Positions 22,679-32,036 of a DNA stretch of 64,000 nt are shown one piece after another. Below the pieces are notes generated by a model. That model was not told the origin of the DNA. It saw only the letters and a list, made by a program, of their open reading frames with translations, and ran no database searches. Position numbers and translations under genes: made by a program. Source of the DNA: Bacillota bacterium (GTDB taxonomy: Bacteria > Bacillota > UBA4882 > UBA8346); NCBI GenBank assembly GCA_023402395.1, contig JAEYGI010000072.1:62001-126000 (forward strand), in the 5' to 3' direction. How positions within the stretch are numbered: the first letter of the stretch is position 1; each line of letters opens with the position of its first letter.

Positions 22679-24286
22679 ATGAACTCCTCCGATTTTTCAA
22701 AAATTGATTTAGAGGCAATCGTCACCCCGGAGATCCTGGAACGGGGAGCCCGTTACCTCGCGGAAGGCCATTTGCTGCGGGTTTTCCGCTTGGGCAACTT
22801 GTTGTGCGGGCGGGTGGCCGGAACCTTGGCCGACTACCGGGCGCGCCTGTGGATAACCGGTCCGGAAATTACCGGGGAATGTGATTGTCCCTATCCCGGG
22901 TTTTGTAAACATTTGACCGCCGTGGCCCTCGCTTGGCTGCAAGATCCAGAACAGTTCCTCGATCTCGAGCCACGACTGGATGAGATTGCCGCGGATCAGG
23001 AACGATTGCGAACGGTATTCGTGCAAATGGTGGAGCGGGACCCGGCCGGTTTCGCGGAACTGTGTGGGCCAACTACAGCGGATCGATTCCTGGAAAGCCG
23101 TGGGCTGCTTAATCTGGTTCGGGCCGGTTTCAGCCAACCCAGGCTAAATTTTTCCCAACCCGGGGAGTTCCGGAAACGGCTGCATCGAATCGGAACCATG
23201 GTGGCGGAGCGGCTCTTCGGCGGTGATTCCGGCGCTTTGGAGGCATTGGCCGAGCTGTTAAGCAAACTTGCCGAGGCTTGGCGGGAGTCTCCCGCCGAAA
23301 TTCTGGCCGCCGCAATCGGTGATCAGCTTCGGATCGCGGCCGGACTGCCTGCGCGATTCTCTTGGACTGACTTGGGGCCGCTTCTTAATCTGATGATCGA
23401 CCTCGCCACGGATCCCGGCTTGTGGGAGCTTCACACCGAATTTCGTTCGGTCTTGATGGCTTTCTTCCAGAGCGATCCGGAGGGTTTTTGTGAAATCTTG
23501 GGGCAAAAATCTCCCGGAGAGCGTCCGCTGGCCTGGATGGCTCGTTATGAACTGTTAATTGCCTGCGGATCGCATCCCGCGAGTGAGCGACTGCTTTGGG
23601 AAACGGAAGAATGGCTGGCCGGAACCGATGGCGGGCGGTTATGGCTGATCGACCGCTTGGGCGGGAACGAACCGGAACGGGCCTTGCATCTGGCCCGGGA
23701 AGGATTGGCGACTGCCGTTGATCCGGAAACACGGAATGCCTATCGTGATGGGTTGATCCGCCTGCACTGGCGGCGCGGCGAACTCCGGCAAGCGGCAGCC
23801 CTCAGCTTCGTCCGGTTCCGGGAGGAACCGTCCTTCGATGAATATCTCCGGCTGCGCTCGATCCTGGCGGACCGGCCAACGGAGTTTCAGGGCTATCTCC
23901 AACGGATTCGGGAAATCGCCGCGGCCGGTAGCTCGGAAGCGCTGGCGCTTCGCATCGCCGTGGCTGAACGTGATCCGGGGCCGATCTTGGCCGAATTGGG
24001 CCGGTTGGGAGAGGAAGAGGGCCTTTGGCTGGATTTATCGGAATGGCTGGGGCAAACGGTTCCCGAACCGCTGGTTATGGTCTATGAACCGCTGATTGGG
24101 AAACTGCTAAGCCTGGAAACGCCGGCGGCCCGTAAAACTGCCATACGGTTGCTGGTTCGTTACAAAAAACACTGGCTGTCCCAAGAAAAAATCGGTGAAT
24201 GGGATCGGTTCCGGGAGGCGCTATTAAAGGAGTTCGGCGGCGACCCCCGGACTCTTCGCCGTTTTGGCTCGATTTTAAGTGGCTGA
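22679..24286 (+). CDS. SWIM zinc-finger protein
   Basis: The protein has 535 residues. An N-terminal SWIM finger (Cys68, Cys70, Cys76, His78 in ECDCPYPGFCKH) follows a LERGARYLAEGHL segment typical of SWIM proteins. The remaining 430 residues are helical, Leu/Glu/Arg-rich and TPR-like, without catalytic motifs. SWIM fingers bind DNA or protein. ATG 22679 follows GAGGGAGG closely; the longer frame begins inside the DnaA-box cluster and is rejected. Confidence 0.85.
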   Translation: MNSSDFSKIDLEAIVTPEILERGARYLAEGHLLRVFRLGNLLCGRVAGTLADYRARLWITGPEITGECDCPYPGFCKHLTAVALAWLQDPEQFLDLEPRLDEIAADQERLRTVFVQMVERDPAGFAELCGPTTADRFLESRGLLNLVRAGFSQPRLNFSQPGEFRKRLHRIGTMVAERLFGGDSGALEALAELLSKLAEAWRESPAEILAAAIGDQLRIAAGLPARFSWTDLGPLLNLMIDLATDPGLWELHTEFRSVLMAFFQSDPEGFCEILGQKSPGERPLAWMARYELLIACGSHPASERLLWETEEWLAGTDGGRLWLIDRLGGNEPERALHLAREGLATAVDPETRNAYRDGLIRLHWRRGELRQAAALSFVRFREEPSFDEYLRLRSILADRPTEFQGYLQRIREIAAAGSSEALALRIAVAERDPGPILAELGRLGEEEGLWLDLSEWLGQTVPEPLVMVYEPLIGKLLSLETPAARKTAIRLLVRYKKHWLSQEKIGEWDRFREALLKEFGGDPRTLRRFGSILSG

Positions 24287-24549
24287 TTCAAAAACGGGTA
24301 CCCGCCATGGGCGGGCACCCTATTGATATGCTCTACCGGTTACAACAGAAACAGAGTAAGAGTAAAATCCAAATCCAGGAGCACTTGTCATCTCCAAATC
24401 CACAGCTACCCATCGTAAAAACCTCCTTATTTATCGGGGATGATTATTACCACATCCGATTACTATAGTATATCGCGCAATAGTCCGAGCGGAACCGGGA
24501 AATAGGAATGATTTGCCTACCCGAGTCCCGGATCTGACAATGGACGGGA
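24287..24549 (+). other. Gene-free stretch with a GC-rich hairpin before the T-box promoter
   Basis: A near-perfect stem (GGGTACCCGCC with GGCGGGCACCC, ATG loop, about 24296-24320) follows the SWIM gene without a clear T run. It may terminate weakly. The rest up to the promoter holds nothing recognisable. Confidence 0.45.
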
Positions 24550-24578
24550 TTGACTTTAAAAGAGTTCCGCGCTATAAT
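24550..24578 (+). promoter_or_regulatory. Sigma-A promoter of the T-box-nudix-thrS operon
   Basis: TTGACT (24550-24555) and TATAAT (24573-24578) are separated by 17 bases. Confidence 0.88.
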
Positions 24579-24585
24579 TAAATAT

Positions 24586-24826
24586 TATCAGAAAATTGAA
24601 CGGCGCATGAACGGGAGAATACCGTTGGCGGCTTGCAGAGAGGAAAGGACGCTGCGAACTTTCCAGCACGGAACGGTTGAACCACCCGGGACGCCCCGGC
24701 GAAGGCGATTCGCATAAGTCGGCGTTGGTCTCGTTACGGCCATTAAAGCGGATTTGAGGTTAATTCTCAAGTCAATCAGGGTGGAACCACGGCTAACCCG
24801 TCCCTCATCAGGGACGGGTTATTTTT
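24586..24826 (+). promoter_or_regulatory. T-box leader, threonine specifier
   Basis: The T-box sequence AGGGTGGAACCACGG (24778-24792) is followed by an intrinsic terminator. In Stem I, CGGG and ACCGTT on the 5' side pair with AACGGT and CCCG on the 3' side. They leave an internal loop whose 3' strand is TGAACCA, placing the codon ACC (Thr, 24681-24683) before the conserved A. Uncharged tRNA-Thr would stabilise the antiterminator and permit expression of the nudix and thrS genes. Confidence 0.95.
24794..24826 (+). terminator. T-box-controlled terminator
   Basis: AACCCGTCCCT pairs with AGGGACGGGTT around CATC and is followed by ATTTTT. It is mutually exclusive with the antiterminator that uses the T-box sequence just upstream. 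Confidence 0.93.
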
Positions 24827-24877
24827 ATCTATATTCGGGTTATGATTTTTACTCTAAAAGAGCAGGGGTGAATCGTT

Positions 24878-25285
24878 TTGATCCGGGATTATTGCGCCGG
24901 CGGACTGGTTTTTTACCAGGACCGGCTGGCGGTTTTACGACGTAAGAACGGTGCCTGGCTTTTCCCCAAGGGTCATATCGATCCCGGTGAAACGCCGGAA
25001 ACCGCGGCCCGCCGCGAAGTAATGGAAGAAGCGGGCCTGGAGGCGCGGATTCTGGGGCCATTCCGCGAGACCGCCTATAGCTTCACTGAGGACGGAGCCG
25101 ATCATTATAAAACGGTTCAATGGTTCCTGATGACCGCCGCCTCGGGAATCTTCCGGCTGGAGGAAGCCAATTTCACCGCCGGCCGCTGGATTGGCCCGGA
25201 AGAGGCCGATTGTCTTACTTTTCCCAACGACCGTGAGCTGGCGGCCGCGGCGTTTCAAATATACCGACAGGAAAGGAGCAGTTGA
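24878..25285 (+). CDS. NUDIX hydrolase, first gene of the thrS operon
   Basis: The protein has 135 residues. The Nudix box spans about residues 36-58 (GHIDPGETPETAARRE then VMEEAGL) and is complete. The preceding GAWLFPKG and the small size resemble bis(5'-nucleosyl)-tetraphosphatase or (d)NTP-cleaning Nudix proteins. It starts at TTG 24878 with AGGGGTG 8 bases upstream. It lies between the T-box and thrS and ends two bases before the thrS ATG, so it is induced by threonine starvation. A role in removing Ap4A-type by-products of aminoacylation would fit but is inference. Confidence 0.9.
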   Translation: MIRDYCAGGLVFYQDRLAVLRRKNGAWLFPKGHIDPGETPETAARREVMEEAGLEARILGPFRETAYSFTEDGADHYKTVQWFLMTAASGIFRLEEANFTAGRWIGPEEADCLTFPNDRELAAAAFQIYRQERSS

Positions 25286-25287
25286 CA

Positions 25288-27198
25288 ATGAAGATAATTT
25301 TCCCCGATAACAGCGTTCGCGAGTATCCCGACGGGACGACTCCGCTGGGAGTGGCGGAGTCGATCAGCGGCAGGCTGGCCAAAGAGGTCATTGCGGCCCG
25401 GGTTGATGACGAGTTGGTCGATCTGAACCGGCCCCTTCAAGGCGAGGCGCACCTGAAACTGATTAAGCCGGAGGATCCCGAAGGCCTGGAGGTACTGCGC
25501 CATTCAGCCTCCCATATCATGGCCCAGGCGGTGCGGCGGCTCTTCCCAGCCGTGAAACTGGCTATTGGCCCGGCGATTGATACCGGATTCTATTATGACT
25601 TCGATCTGTCTGAACCCTTCAAACCCGAGGATCTGGAGCGAATCGAGGCGGAAATGGCCAAAATCGTCGCCGCTGATTTGCCCTTCGAACGGTTTGAGAT
25701 GAGCAAAGCGGAAGCGCTGGAGTATTTCCGGAACCACAATGAGCCGTATAAGGCCGAGCTGGTCGAAGGCCTGGAGGACGGGAGCATCTCCTTTTACCGA
25801 CAGGGTGATTTTACCGATCTGTGCCGCGGCCCCCATCTGCCGTCCACCGGCCGCTTGAAAGCCTTCAAGCTGATGTCGTCGGCCGGCGCCTACTGGCGGG
25901 GCGACTCGGCCCGTCCGATGCTGCAGCGGATCTATGGAACCGCTTTCCCCGGCAAGGCCGAATTGGAGAACTACTTGAAGTTCTTGGAGGAAGCGGCCCG
26001 ACGCGATCACCGCCGTCTCGGCAAAGAGCTGGATCTGTTCTCCATTGACGAACAGATCGGCGGCGGGCTGGTGCTCTGGCACCCCAAAGGAGCCCGGATC
26101 CGGCAGGAGATCGAGCAGTTCTGGCGGGAAGAACATTATAAAAACGGCTATGAACTGGTCTATACCCCGCATATCGGCCGCGGGACGTTATGGGAGACCA
26201 GCGGCCATCTCGGCTTCTACAGCCAAAACATGTACGCGCCGATGGACATCGACGGGCAGCCTTTTTATGCCAAGCCGATGAACTGTCCGTTCCATATCGC
26301 CATTTACAAGAGTCGGGGCCGTTCCTACCGTGAACTTCCCTTCCGTTGGGCCGAGCTGGGCACGGTTTACCGTTACGAGAAAAGCGGAGTGCTCCACGGT
26401 CTGCTGCGGGTTCGTGGGTTCACCCAGGACGACGCCCACATCTTTTGCAGCCCGGAGCAGATGCCGGAAGAGATCGACCGTACCCTCAGTTTCTGCCTGC
26501 ACCTGATCCGTTCGTTTGGGTTTACCGATTTCAAGCTGTACCTGGCCACCCGGCCCGACGACGCGGTCGGCGACCCGGAGCGCTGGGAAGCGGCCACCGC
26601 TGCGCTGAAAGCGGCTATCGACAAAGCGGGGCTCCCAAGCGAGGTTGATGAGGGCGGCGGCGCGTTTTACGGACCGAAGATCGACCTCAAGATCAAGGAC
26701 GCGCTGGGCCGGGAATGGCAGTGTTCGACCATTCAGTTCGACTTCAATATGTCGGAACGGTTTGACCTCACCTATAAGGGAAGCGACGGCGCAGATCACC
26801 GGCCGTATATGATTCACCGGGCTTTGCTCGGATCGATCGAGCGGTTCTTCGGTGTTCTGCTGGAACATTACGAAGGGGCTTTCCCGATCTGGCTGGCGCC
26901 GGTGCAGGCTTTGGTGCTGCCGGTTACCCCTGATCAGGCCGAATATGCCAGACAAGTGATGGAAGATTTGCGTAAGGAAGGAATTCGCGCCGAGGTCGAT
27001 CTCAGGAACGAAAAGATCGGCTACCGGATTCGTGAGGCCCGCTTGCAGAAGGTCCCCTACTGGCTGGTGGTCGGCGACCGGGAGGCCCAGGAACGAGCGG
27101 TATCGGTCAGTTCCCGCAAGGAGGGTGATCGCGGGGTTCAACCGGTGGCGGAGATCGCCGGGCGGATCCGGAACGAGATAGCTGCCCATCAATCATAA
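25288..27198 (+). CDS. thrS: Threonyl-tRNA synthetase
   Basis: The protein has 636 residues, the full bacterial length: an N-terminal TGS domain (1-60), an editing domain with HSASH (about 73-77), the class II catalytic core (about 240-535; NCPFH, RYEKSGVLHGLLRVRGFTQDDAH) and an anticodon-binding domain (540-636). It charges tRNA-Thr. ATG 25288 with AAAGGAG 8 bases upstream is preferred to TTG 25282. It is controlled by the T-box leader at 24.6-24.8 kb. Confidence 0.97.
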   Translation: MKIIFPDNSVREYPDGTTPLGVAESISGRLAKEVIAARVDDELVDLNRPLQGEAHLKLIKPEDPEGLEVLRHSASHIMAQAVRRLFPAVKLAIGPAIDTGFYYDFDLSEPFKPEDLERIEAEMAKIVAADLPFERFEMSKAEALEYFRNHNEPYKAELVEGLEDGSISFYRQGDFTDLCRGPHLPSTGRLKAFKLMSSAGAYWRGDSARPMLQRIYGTAFPGKAELENYLKFLEEAARRDHRRLGKELDLFSIDEQIGGGLVLWHPKGARIRQEIEQFWREEHYKNGYELVYTPHIGRGTLWETSGHLGFYSQNMYAPMDIDGQPFYAKPMNCPFHIAIYKSRGRSYRELPFRWAELGTVYRYEKSGVLHGLLRVRGFTQDDAHIFCSPEQMPEEIDRTLSFCLHLIRSFGFTDFKLYLATRPDDAVGDPERWEAATAALKAAIDKAGLPSEVDEGGGAFYGPKIDLKIKDALGREWQCSTIQFDFNMSERFDLTYKGSDGADHRPYMIHRALLGSIERFFGVLLEHYEGAFPIWLAPVQALVLPVTPDQAEYARQVMEDLRKEGIRAEVDLRNEKIGYRIREARLQKVPYWLVVGDREAQERAVSVSSRKEGDRGVQPVAEIAGRIRNEIAAHQS

Positions 27199-27259
27199 TC
27201 AATTTTCCGAGCCGATATGTAATGAACGTGTCAATTTTATACTTGTCCCATCAGTTTGG

Positions 27260-27288
27260 TTGACACTGAATTTTAAGTCTGGTATATT
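27260..27288 (+). promoter_or_regulatory. Sigma-A promoter of the Liv transporter operon
   Basis: TTGACA (27260-27265) and TATATT (27283-27288), with a TGG extended -10, are separated by 17 bases, about 35 bases before the TTG start. Confidence 0.88.
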
Positions 27289-27322
27289 CATAATAAGAAT
27301 TACATTTGAGGAGGTTTTATAA

Positions 27323-28465
27323 TTGAGTAAAAGTAAAATTGCCGCGCTGATCCTTATTTGCGTAGTGATTGCGGCCCTGACCTTTACGGCTCAAGGAGCT
27401 GGGAACCCCATTAAGTTGGGCGCCATCCAACCTATCAGTGGTCAGGTTTCTGCTTACGGTACTCAGACTCGTGACGCCATTATGTTAGCGGTTGAAGAGA
27501 TTAACGCCAAGGGGGGCGTGTTGGGCAGGAAGATTCAAATGGTCGTTGAAGATGACGAGGCCAGCCCGGACAAAGCCAAAAACGCTATCATGAAACTGGT
27601 CGCCCGAGATAGAGTAATCGGTATTATCGGAGCATTGACCAGCAAATGCTCGCTGGCGATCACCGATTATGCCCAAGGCAAGAAGATCATCATGATTTCG
27701 CCCTCTTCAACTAATGATACGGTTACCGACGCCGGAGACTATATCTTCCGGGCTTGTTACAACGACTCCTTCCAAGGCGAAGTGGTTGCCCAGTTCTCCT
27801 TTGAAACGCTTAAAACTAAAAAAGCGGCCATCCTTTACGATGTAACCAACGATTATTCCAAGGGCTTGACCACCAATTTCGCCAACAAGTTCAAAGCGCT
27901 GGGCGGATCAGTGGTTGCTTCTGAATCGTATAGCACGGGTGACAAAGATTTCAACGCCCAACTCACCAAGATTAAAGCCGCTCAGCCCGATGTCCTTTTC
28001 ATCCCGGATTACTACAGCACCGTTTCCCTCATCGCCAAGCAGGTTCGTAGCCAAGGACTTACCATTCCCATGGTTGGCGCCGACGGATGGGATGAAATCA
28101 CCAACAATGCCGGTGACGAGGTACTCAATTGCTATTATAGCAACCATTATTCTCCGGATGCCAATGATAACGACGTAAAGAGCTTTGTCGGCAAGTACGA
28201 GAAGAAATACAAGATTACTCCTAATGCGTTGGCTGCCTTGGGATATGATGCCACTTATATTCTGGCGGAAGCCATTGAACGGGCCAAATCCACCGATCCG
28301 GCCAAAATCAAAGCCGCGATGATGAAAACCGACCGAAAGTTCGTAACCGGCAAGATCAAATTCAACAGCAAGCGCAATCCGGTTAAATCAGCGGTCATGC
28401 TCAAAGTCGTTAAGGATAAGGATGGTAAGCTCGCCACTCAATACGCCGGAACCGTCAATCCGTAA
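27323..28465 (+). CDS. livJ: Branched-chain amino acid ABC transporter, substrate-binding protein
   Basis: The protein has 380 residues. A signal peptide (1-26, ending TAQGA) precedes a type-I periplasmic binding fold with the LivJ phrases IKLGAIQPISGQVSAYG and IGALTSKCSLAITDYAQ. It binds leucine, isoleucine and valine or related solutes outside the inner membrane. It starts at TTG with GAGGAGG 8 bases upstream. A long perfect hairpin separates it from the permease genes and may set unequal expression. Confidence 0.93.
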   Translation: MSKSKIAALILICVVIAALTFTAQGAGNPIKLGAIQPISGQVSAYGTQTRDAIMLAVEEINAKGGVLGRKIQMVVEDDEASPDKAKNAIMKLVARDRVIGIIGALTSKCSLAITDYAQGKKIIMISPSSTNDTVTDAGDYIFRACYNDSFQGEVVAQFSFETLKTKKAAILYDVTNDYSKGLTTNFANKFKALGGSVVASESYSTGDKDFNAQLTKIKAAQPDVLFIPDYYSTVSLIAKQVRSQGLTIPMVGADGWDEITNNAGDEVLNCYYSNHYSPDANDNDVKSFVGKYEKKYKITPNALAALGYDATYILAEAIERAKSTDPAKIKAAMMKTDRKFVTGKIKFNSKRNPVKSAVMLKVVKDKDGKLATQYAGTVNP

Positions 28466-28519
28466 TTTTACAGTAATTTGATGTTCAAAATCACGATAAG
28501 ATGATCTATAATTAAGAAA

Positions 28520-28565
28520 AATCACAAATAATGGGAGAATCGTCATTCTCCCATTATTTGTGATT
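28520..28565 (+). repeat. Perfect 21-bp inverted repeat between livJ and livH
   Basis: Arms 28520-28540 and 28545-28565 are exact complements around a CGTC loop. No T run follows, so it is not a classical terminator. It probably stabilises the livJ mRNA 3' end or slows read-through, giving more binding protein than permease, as REP-type hairpins do in other binding-protein operons. Confidence 0.92.
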
Positions 28566-28585
28566 AAGCAAGAAGAGGTGGAAGC

Positions 28586-29485
28586 ATGGGACTTCTTCAA
28601 GAGGTTTTGCAACAACTGGTGAATGGATTAGCCTTGGGGAGCATTTATGCGTTGATCGCCCTTGGATACACCATGGTCTATGGAATTGTCAAACTGATTA
28701 ACTTTGCTCACGGAGATATCTTGATGCTAGGAGCGTTTGCCGGGTTTTTCGTCTTGATTGCCTCAGCCACCACACCGCTCTTTTACATCATTTCTTTCAT
28801 CGTGGCCATGCTTATCTGCGCTGTGATTGGGGTGGTGATGGAAAAAACTTGTTACAAACCACTGCGGAATGCGCCACGTATCAATGCCCTGATCACCGCG
28901 ATTGGCATCTCAATTTTTTTGGAGAACGGAGCCAGAGTCTTTCCACCGATCGGACCGAATCCGAAACAATTTCCGATATTAGAGAATGTCAATTTTGGAT
29001 TGATGGGGATCAATATCAGCCAGGTTCAGATTACGGTCTTTCTAGTCTCGGTCGGGCTGATGGCCATTTTAAATTATATCGTCAATTATACGAAGATTGG
29101 CAAAGCGATGCGGGCGGTCTCCTTTGATCGCGGCGCCGCCTTTTTGATGGGGATCAACGTCAACTGGATCATCTCATTCACCTTCGCTATCGGTTCGGCC
29201 TTGGCCGCCGCCGCCGGAATCTTGTTTGCCAGCGCGTATCCTCAAGTCGAACCATACATGGGGATCATGCCCGGACTCAAGGCATTTGTAGCAGCGGTGC
29301 TGGGCGGGATCGGCAGCATTCCCGGGGCGATGGTGGGAGGATTCATTATGGGAATCGCCGAGACCTTCACCAAAGGTTTTATCTCTTCGCAATTGGCGGA
29401 TGCGATCGCCTTTGGAATTCTCATCGTTATTCTCGTGGTTAAGCCCTCCGGAATTCTCGGCCAAAATGTCAGTGAGAAGGTATAG
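28586..29485 (+). CDS. livH: Branched-chain amino acid ABC transporter permease LivH
   Basis: The protein has 299 residues with about eight membrane segments. The opening LVNGLALGSIYALIALGYTMVYGI and the later GLKAFVAAVLGGIGSIPGAMVGG are LivH signatures. It forms the channel with LivM. AAGAGGTGG precedes the ATG at 28586. The livM gene follows directly after the stop. Confidence 0.94.
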   Translation: MGLLQEVLQQLVNGLALGSIYALIALGYTMVYGIVKLINFAHGDILMLGAFAGFFVLIASATTPLFYIISFIVAMLICAVIGVVMEKTCYKPLRNAPRINALITAIGISIFLENGARVFPPIGPNPKQFPILENVNFGLMGINISQVQITVFLVSVGLMAILNYIVNYTKIGKAMRAVSFDRGAAFLMGINVNWIISFTFAIGSALAAAAGILFASAYPQVEPYMGIMPGLKAFVAAVLGGIGSIPGAMVGGFIMGIAETFTKGFISSQLADAIAFGILIVILVVKPSGILGQNVSEKV

Positions 29486-30496
29486 GTGACGGGGATGAAC
29501 ACACGAATTCGAAATTTACTGATCCTATTGGGCTTGGCATTATTGGGTCTGGCGGTGGTCGGTGGATTGATCATCGTAGGGATCATTGACGAATATACTG
29601 CGCAGATCTTGACTTTGGCCGGGATAAACATCATCATCGCATTGAGTCTGAATCTGATCTCCGGCTTCACCGGTCAGTTGGCTTTAGGGCACGCCGGTTT
29701 TATGGCCATCGGTGCTTATACCACGGCGGTATTGGTGATGCGCTTGGGAATGCCAATGGCCGTTGCTATCCTTCTGGGCGGCGTGATGACCGCAGTTTTC
29801 GGATTTGCGATCGGATTTCCGACCTTGCGATTAAAAGGGGATTATTTGGCCATCGTTACGCTTGGCTTCGGAGAGATCATCCGGGTGATTATGATCAATT
29901 TGGAAGGCTTGACCGGCGGTGCCGCCGGGTTAAAAGGCATCCCCCCTTTCTCGGGGGACTTTACCTGGGGCCCGGTGATCTCCTTTACGTGGGTCTATGT
30001 CTTTATGATATTAACCATCGTACTGGTCCATAATTTAATCAATTCATCGCATGGGAGGGCGATCATCTCCATCCGCGAGGATGAGATCGCCGCCAATTCG
30101 ATGGGAATCAACGTTTTCTATGACAAGATGTTTTCATTTGTCCTATCGGCGTTCATCGCGGGCGTGGGGGGCGGGTTGTACGCCTTGTTCTTCGGATACT
30201 TGAATCCGACCATGTTCAACTTCCTGAAGTCCGTTGATTTTCTGGTCATTGTGGTGCTGGGAGGGATGGGCAGTATCACCGGGACAGTTATTACCGGGTA
30301 TGTCCTCACTTATCTTCAGGAGTTTCTCCGCATTCTTCAAGATTACCGGTTGGTGATCTACCCGTTGTTGCTCATCTTTATGATGCTGTTCCGGCCGTCC
30401 GGAATCATGGGCGACAAAGAAATCTCATTTATTAAACTTATTAAACTGCTGAATTCCCGGTGGAAGGGACGGGCCAAAGGGGGCGCGGTTCAATGA
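29486..30496 (+). CDS. livM: Branched-chain amino acid ABC transporter permease LivM
   Basis: The protein has 336 residues with eight to ten hydrophobic segments. The LivM motifs INIIIALSLNLISGFTGQLALGHAGF and FPTLRLKGDYLAIVTLGFGEI are present. GTG 29486 follows the livH stop directly; ATG 29495, with AGGTGA upstream, is an equally good start. Its end overlaps livG by 4 bases (ATGA). Confidence 0.94.
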   Translation: MTGMNTRIRNLLILLGLALLGLAVVGGLIIVGIIDEYTAQILTLAGINIIIALSLNLISGFTGQLALGHAGFMAIGAYTTAVLVMRLGMPMAVAILLGGVMTAVFGFAIGFPTLRLKGDYLAIVTLGFGEIIRVIMINLEGLTGGAAGLKGIPPFSGDFTWGPVISFTWVYVFMILTIVLVHNLINSSHGRAIISIREDEIAANSMGINVFYDKMFSFVLSAFIAGVGGGLYALFFGYLNPTMFNFLKSVDFLVIVVLGGMGSITGTVITGYVLTYLQEFLRILQDYRLVIYPLLLIFMMLFRPSGIMGDKEISFIKLIKLLNSRWKGRAKGGAVQ

Positions 30497-31293
30497 CGGT
30501 CCTGAATGTCAATCATATTTCAATCACTTTCGGTGGCCTGCGGGCGGTTTCGGATTTCAATCTTACCTTGGAACCCGGGGAACTGGTTGGTTTGATCGGC
30601 CCGAACGGAGCCGGAAAAACCACGGTTTTTAACATGTTGACCGGAGTCTACCATCCCACCGAGGGCCGGATTATGTTTCAACCAAAGACCGATGACCCGG
30701 ATAGCGCTCGGGATATTATTGGGTTGAAGCCGTATCAGATCACCCGGCTTGGAATGGCGCGGACGTTTCAGAATATCCGGCTTTTTAAGGATTTGACCGT
30801 TTTGGATAACGTGCGGATCGCTTATCATTTTAAGGTCCGTTATCACGTTTGGCAGGGGATTCTCCGGACCCGGGCTTATTATCAGGAAGAAGCGGATAAC
30901 AAGAACAATGCCCTGCGATTGTTGGAGATCTTTAATATTCGCGATAAGAGTGAAGAGTTGGCCAAGAACCTCCCTTACGGTGAACAGCGGAAACTGGAAA
31001 TTACGCGGGCGCTCGCCACCCATCCGCAGTTGCTGCTGTTGGATGAACCGGCGGCGGGGATGAATCCCCAAGAGACCCAGGATCTGATGAAGCTGATTGA
31101 ATTTATCCGGAAGGAATTTAAACTAACCATTCTTCTGATTGAACACGATATGAGCCTGGTAATGGGAATTTGTGAACGGATCGTCGTTTTGGACTATGGG
31201 CAGACTATTGCCGAAGGAACCCCGGCCGAGATTGCCAAGAATCCGAAAGTAATCAAGGCTTATCTCGGAGAGGAGGTGGGTACCGGTGCTTAA
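30493..31293 (+). CDS. livG: Branched-chain amino acid ABC transporter ATPase LivG
   Basis: The protein has 266 residues. Walker A is GPNGAGKTT, Walker B is LLLLDEPAAGMNPQET, and the switch His lies in IEHDM. The signature is replaced by LPYGEQRKLEI, as is normal for LivG. The start overlaps the livM stop, and livF overlaps its end by 8 bases. Confidence 0.95.
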   Translation: MTVLNVNHISITFGGLRAVSDFNLTLEPGELVGLIGPNGAGKTTVFNMLTGVYHPTEGRIMFQPKTDDPDSARDIIGLKPYQITRLGMARTFQNIRLFKDLTVLDNVRIAYHFKVRYHVWQGILRTRAYYQEEADNKNNALRLLEIFNIRDKSEELAKNLPYGEQRKLEITRALATHPQLLLLDEPAAGMNPQETQDLMKLIEFIRKEFKLTILLIEHDMSLVMGICERIVVLDYGQTIAEGTPAEIAKNPKVIKAYLGEEVGTGA

Positions 31294-31990
31294 GGTCCGG
31301 AACTTGAATGTTTTTTACGGGACAATTCATGCATTGCACGATATCAGCTTCCGGGTCGAGACCGGCGAAATTGTTACATTGATCGGGGCCAACGGCGCCG
31401 GGAAGACGACCACCCTTCATAGCGTCTCCGGCCTGATTCCTTATAGCAGTGGGGAGATCGAATTTATAGGCTCCTCCTTGCAGGGGATCTCTCCCAACCG
31501 AATCGTTAAGATGGGATTGGGTCAGGTCCCCGAGGGAAGAAGAATCTTTGCTAACTTGACCGTAATGGAAAACCTGGAGATGGGGGCTTATATCCGGAGA
31601 GACCGGTCACGGGTTAAGCGTGATTATGAGGAGATTTTTAGTCGCTTCCCCCGACTTAAGGAACGAATGAAGCAGGTGGCCGGAACGTTGAGCGGCGGTG
31701 AGCAGCAGATGCTGGCGATTGGCCGGACTTTGATGTCGAAACCGCGCTTGTTGCTGCTCGACGAGCCGTCGATGGGACTGGCGCCGCTTTTGGTCAAGGA
31801 GATTTTCGAGATCATCAAGGAGATCAACCGCGAGGGCACCACCATTCTGCTGGTCGAGCAGAACGCCAATATGGCGTTGTCCATCGCCCACCGCGCCTAC
31901 GTCCTGGAAACCGGCAAAGTGGTGCTGGAAGGCCCGGCTAGGGAACTGGCCCAGAACGAACAGGTCCGCAAGGCCTACCTGGGCGGATGA
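31286..31990 (+). CDS. livF: Branched-chain amino acid ABC transporter ATPase LivF
   Basis: The protein has 234 residues. Walker A is GANGAGKTT, the signature is LSGGEQQMLAIGRTL, and Walker B is LLLLDEPSMGLAP, all LivF-typical. GTG 31286 is preceded by GGAGGTGGG. It is the last gene of the five-gene operon, and a terminator follows 16 bases after the stop. Confidence 0.95.
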   Translation: MLKVRNLNVFYGTIHALHDISFRVETGEIVTLIGANGAGKTTTLHSVSGLIPYSSGEIEFIGSSLQGISPNRIVKMGLGQVPEGRRIFANLTVMENLEMGAYIRRDRSRVKRDYEEIFSRFPRLKERMKQVAGTLSGGEQQMLAIGRTLMSKPRLLLLDEPSMGLAPLLVKEIFEIIKEINREGTTILLVEQNANMALSIAHRAYVLETGKVVLEGPARELAQNEQVRKAYLGG

Positions 31991-32005
31991 AACGAATCAT
32001 TGCGC

Positions 32006-32036
32006 GGGGCGAACATGGTTCGCCCCTTTATTTTTC
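32006..32036 (+). terminator. Terminator of the Liv operon
   Basis: GGGGCGAAC and GTTCGCCCC form a 9-bp perfect stem with an ATG loop, followed by TTTATTTTT. Confidence 0.92.
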
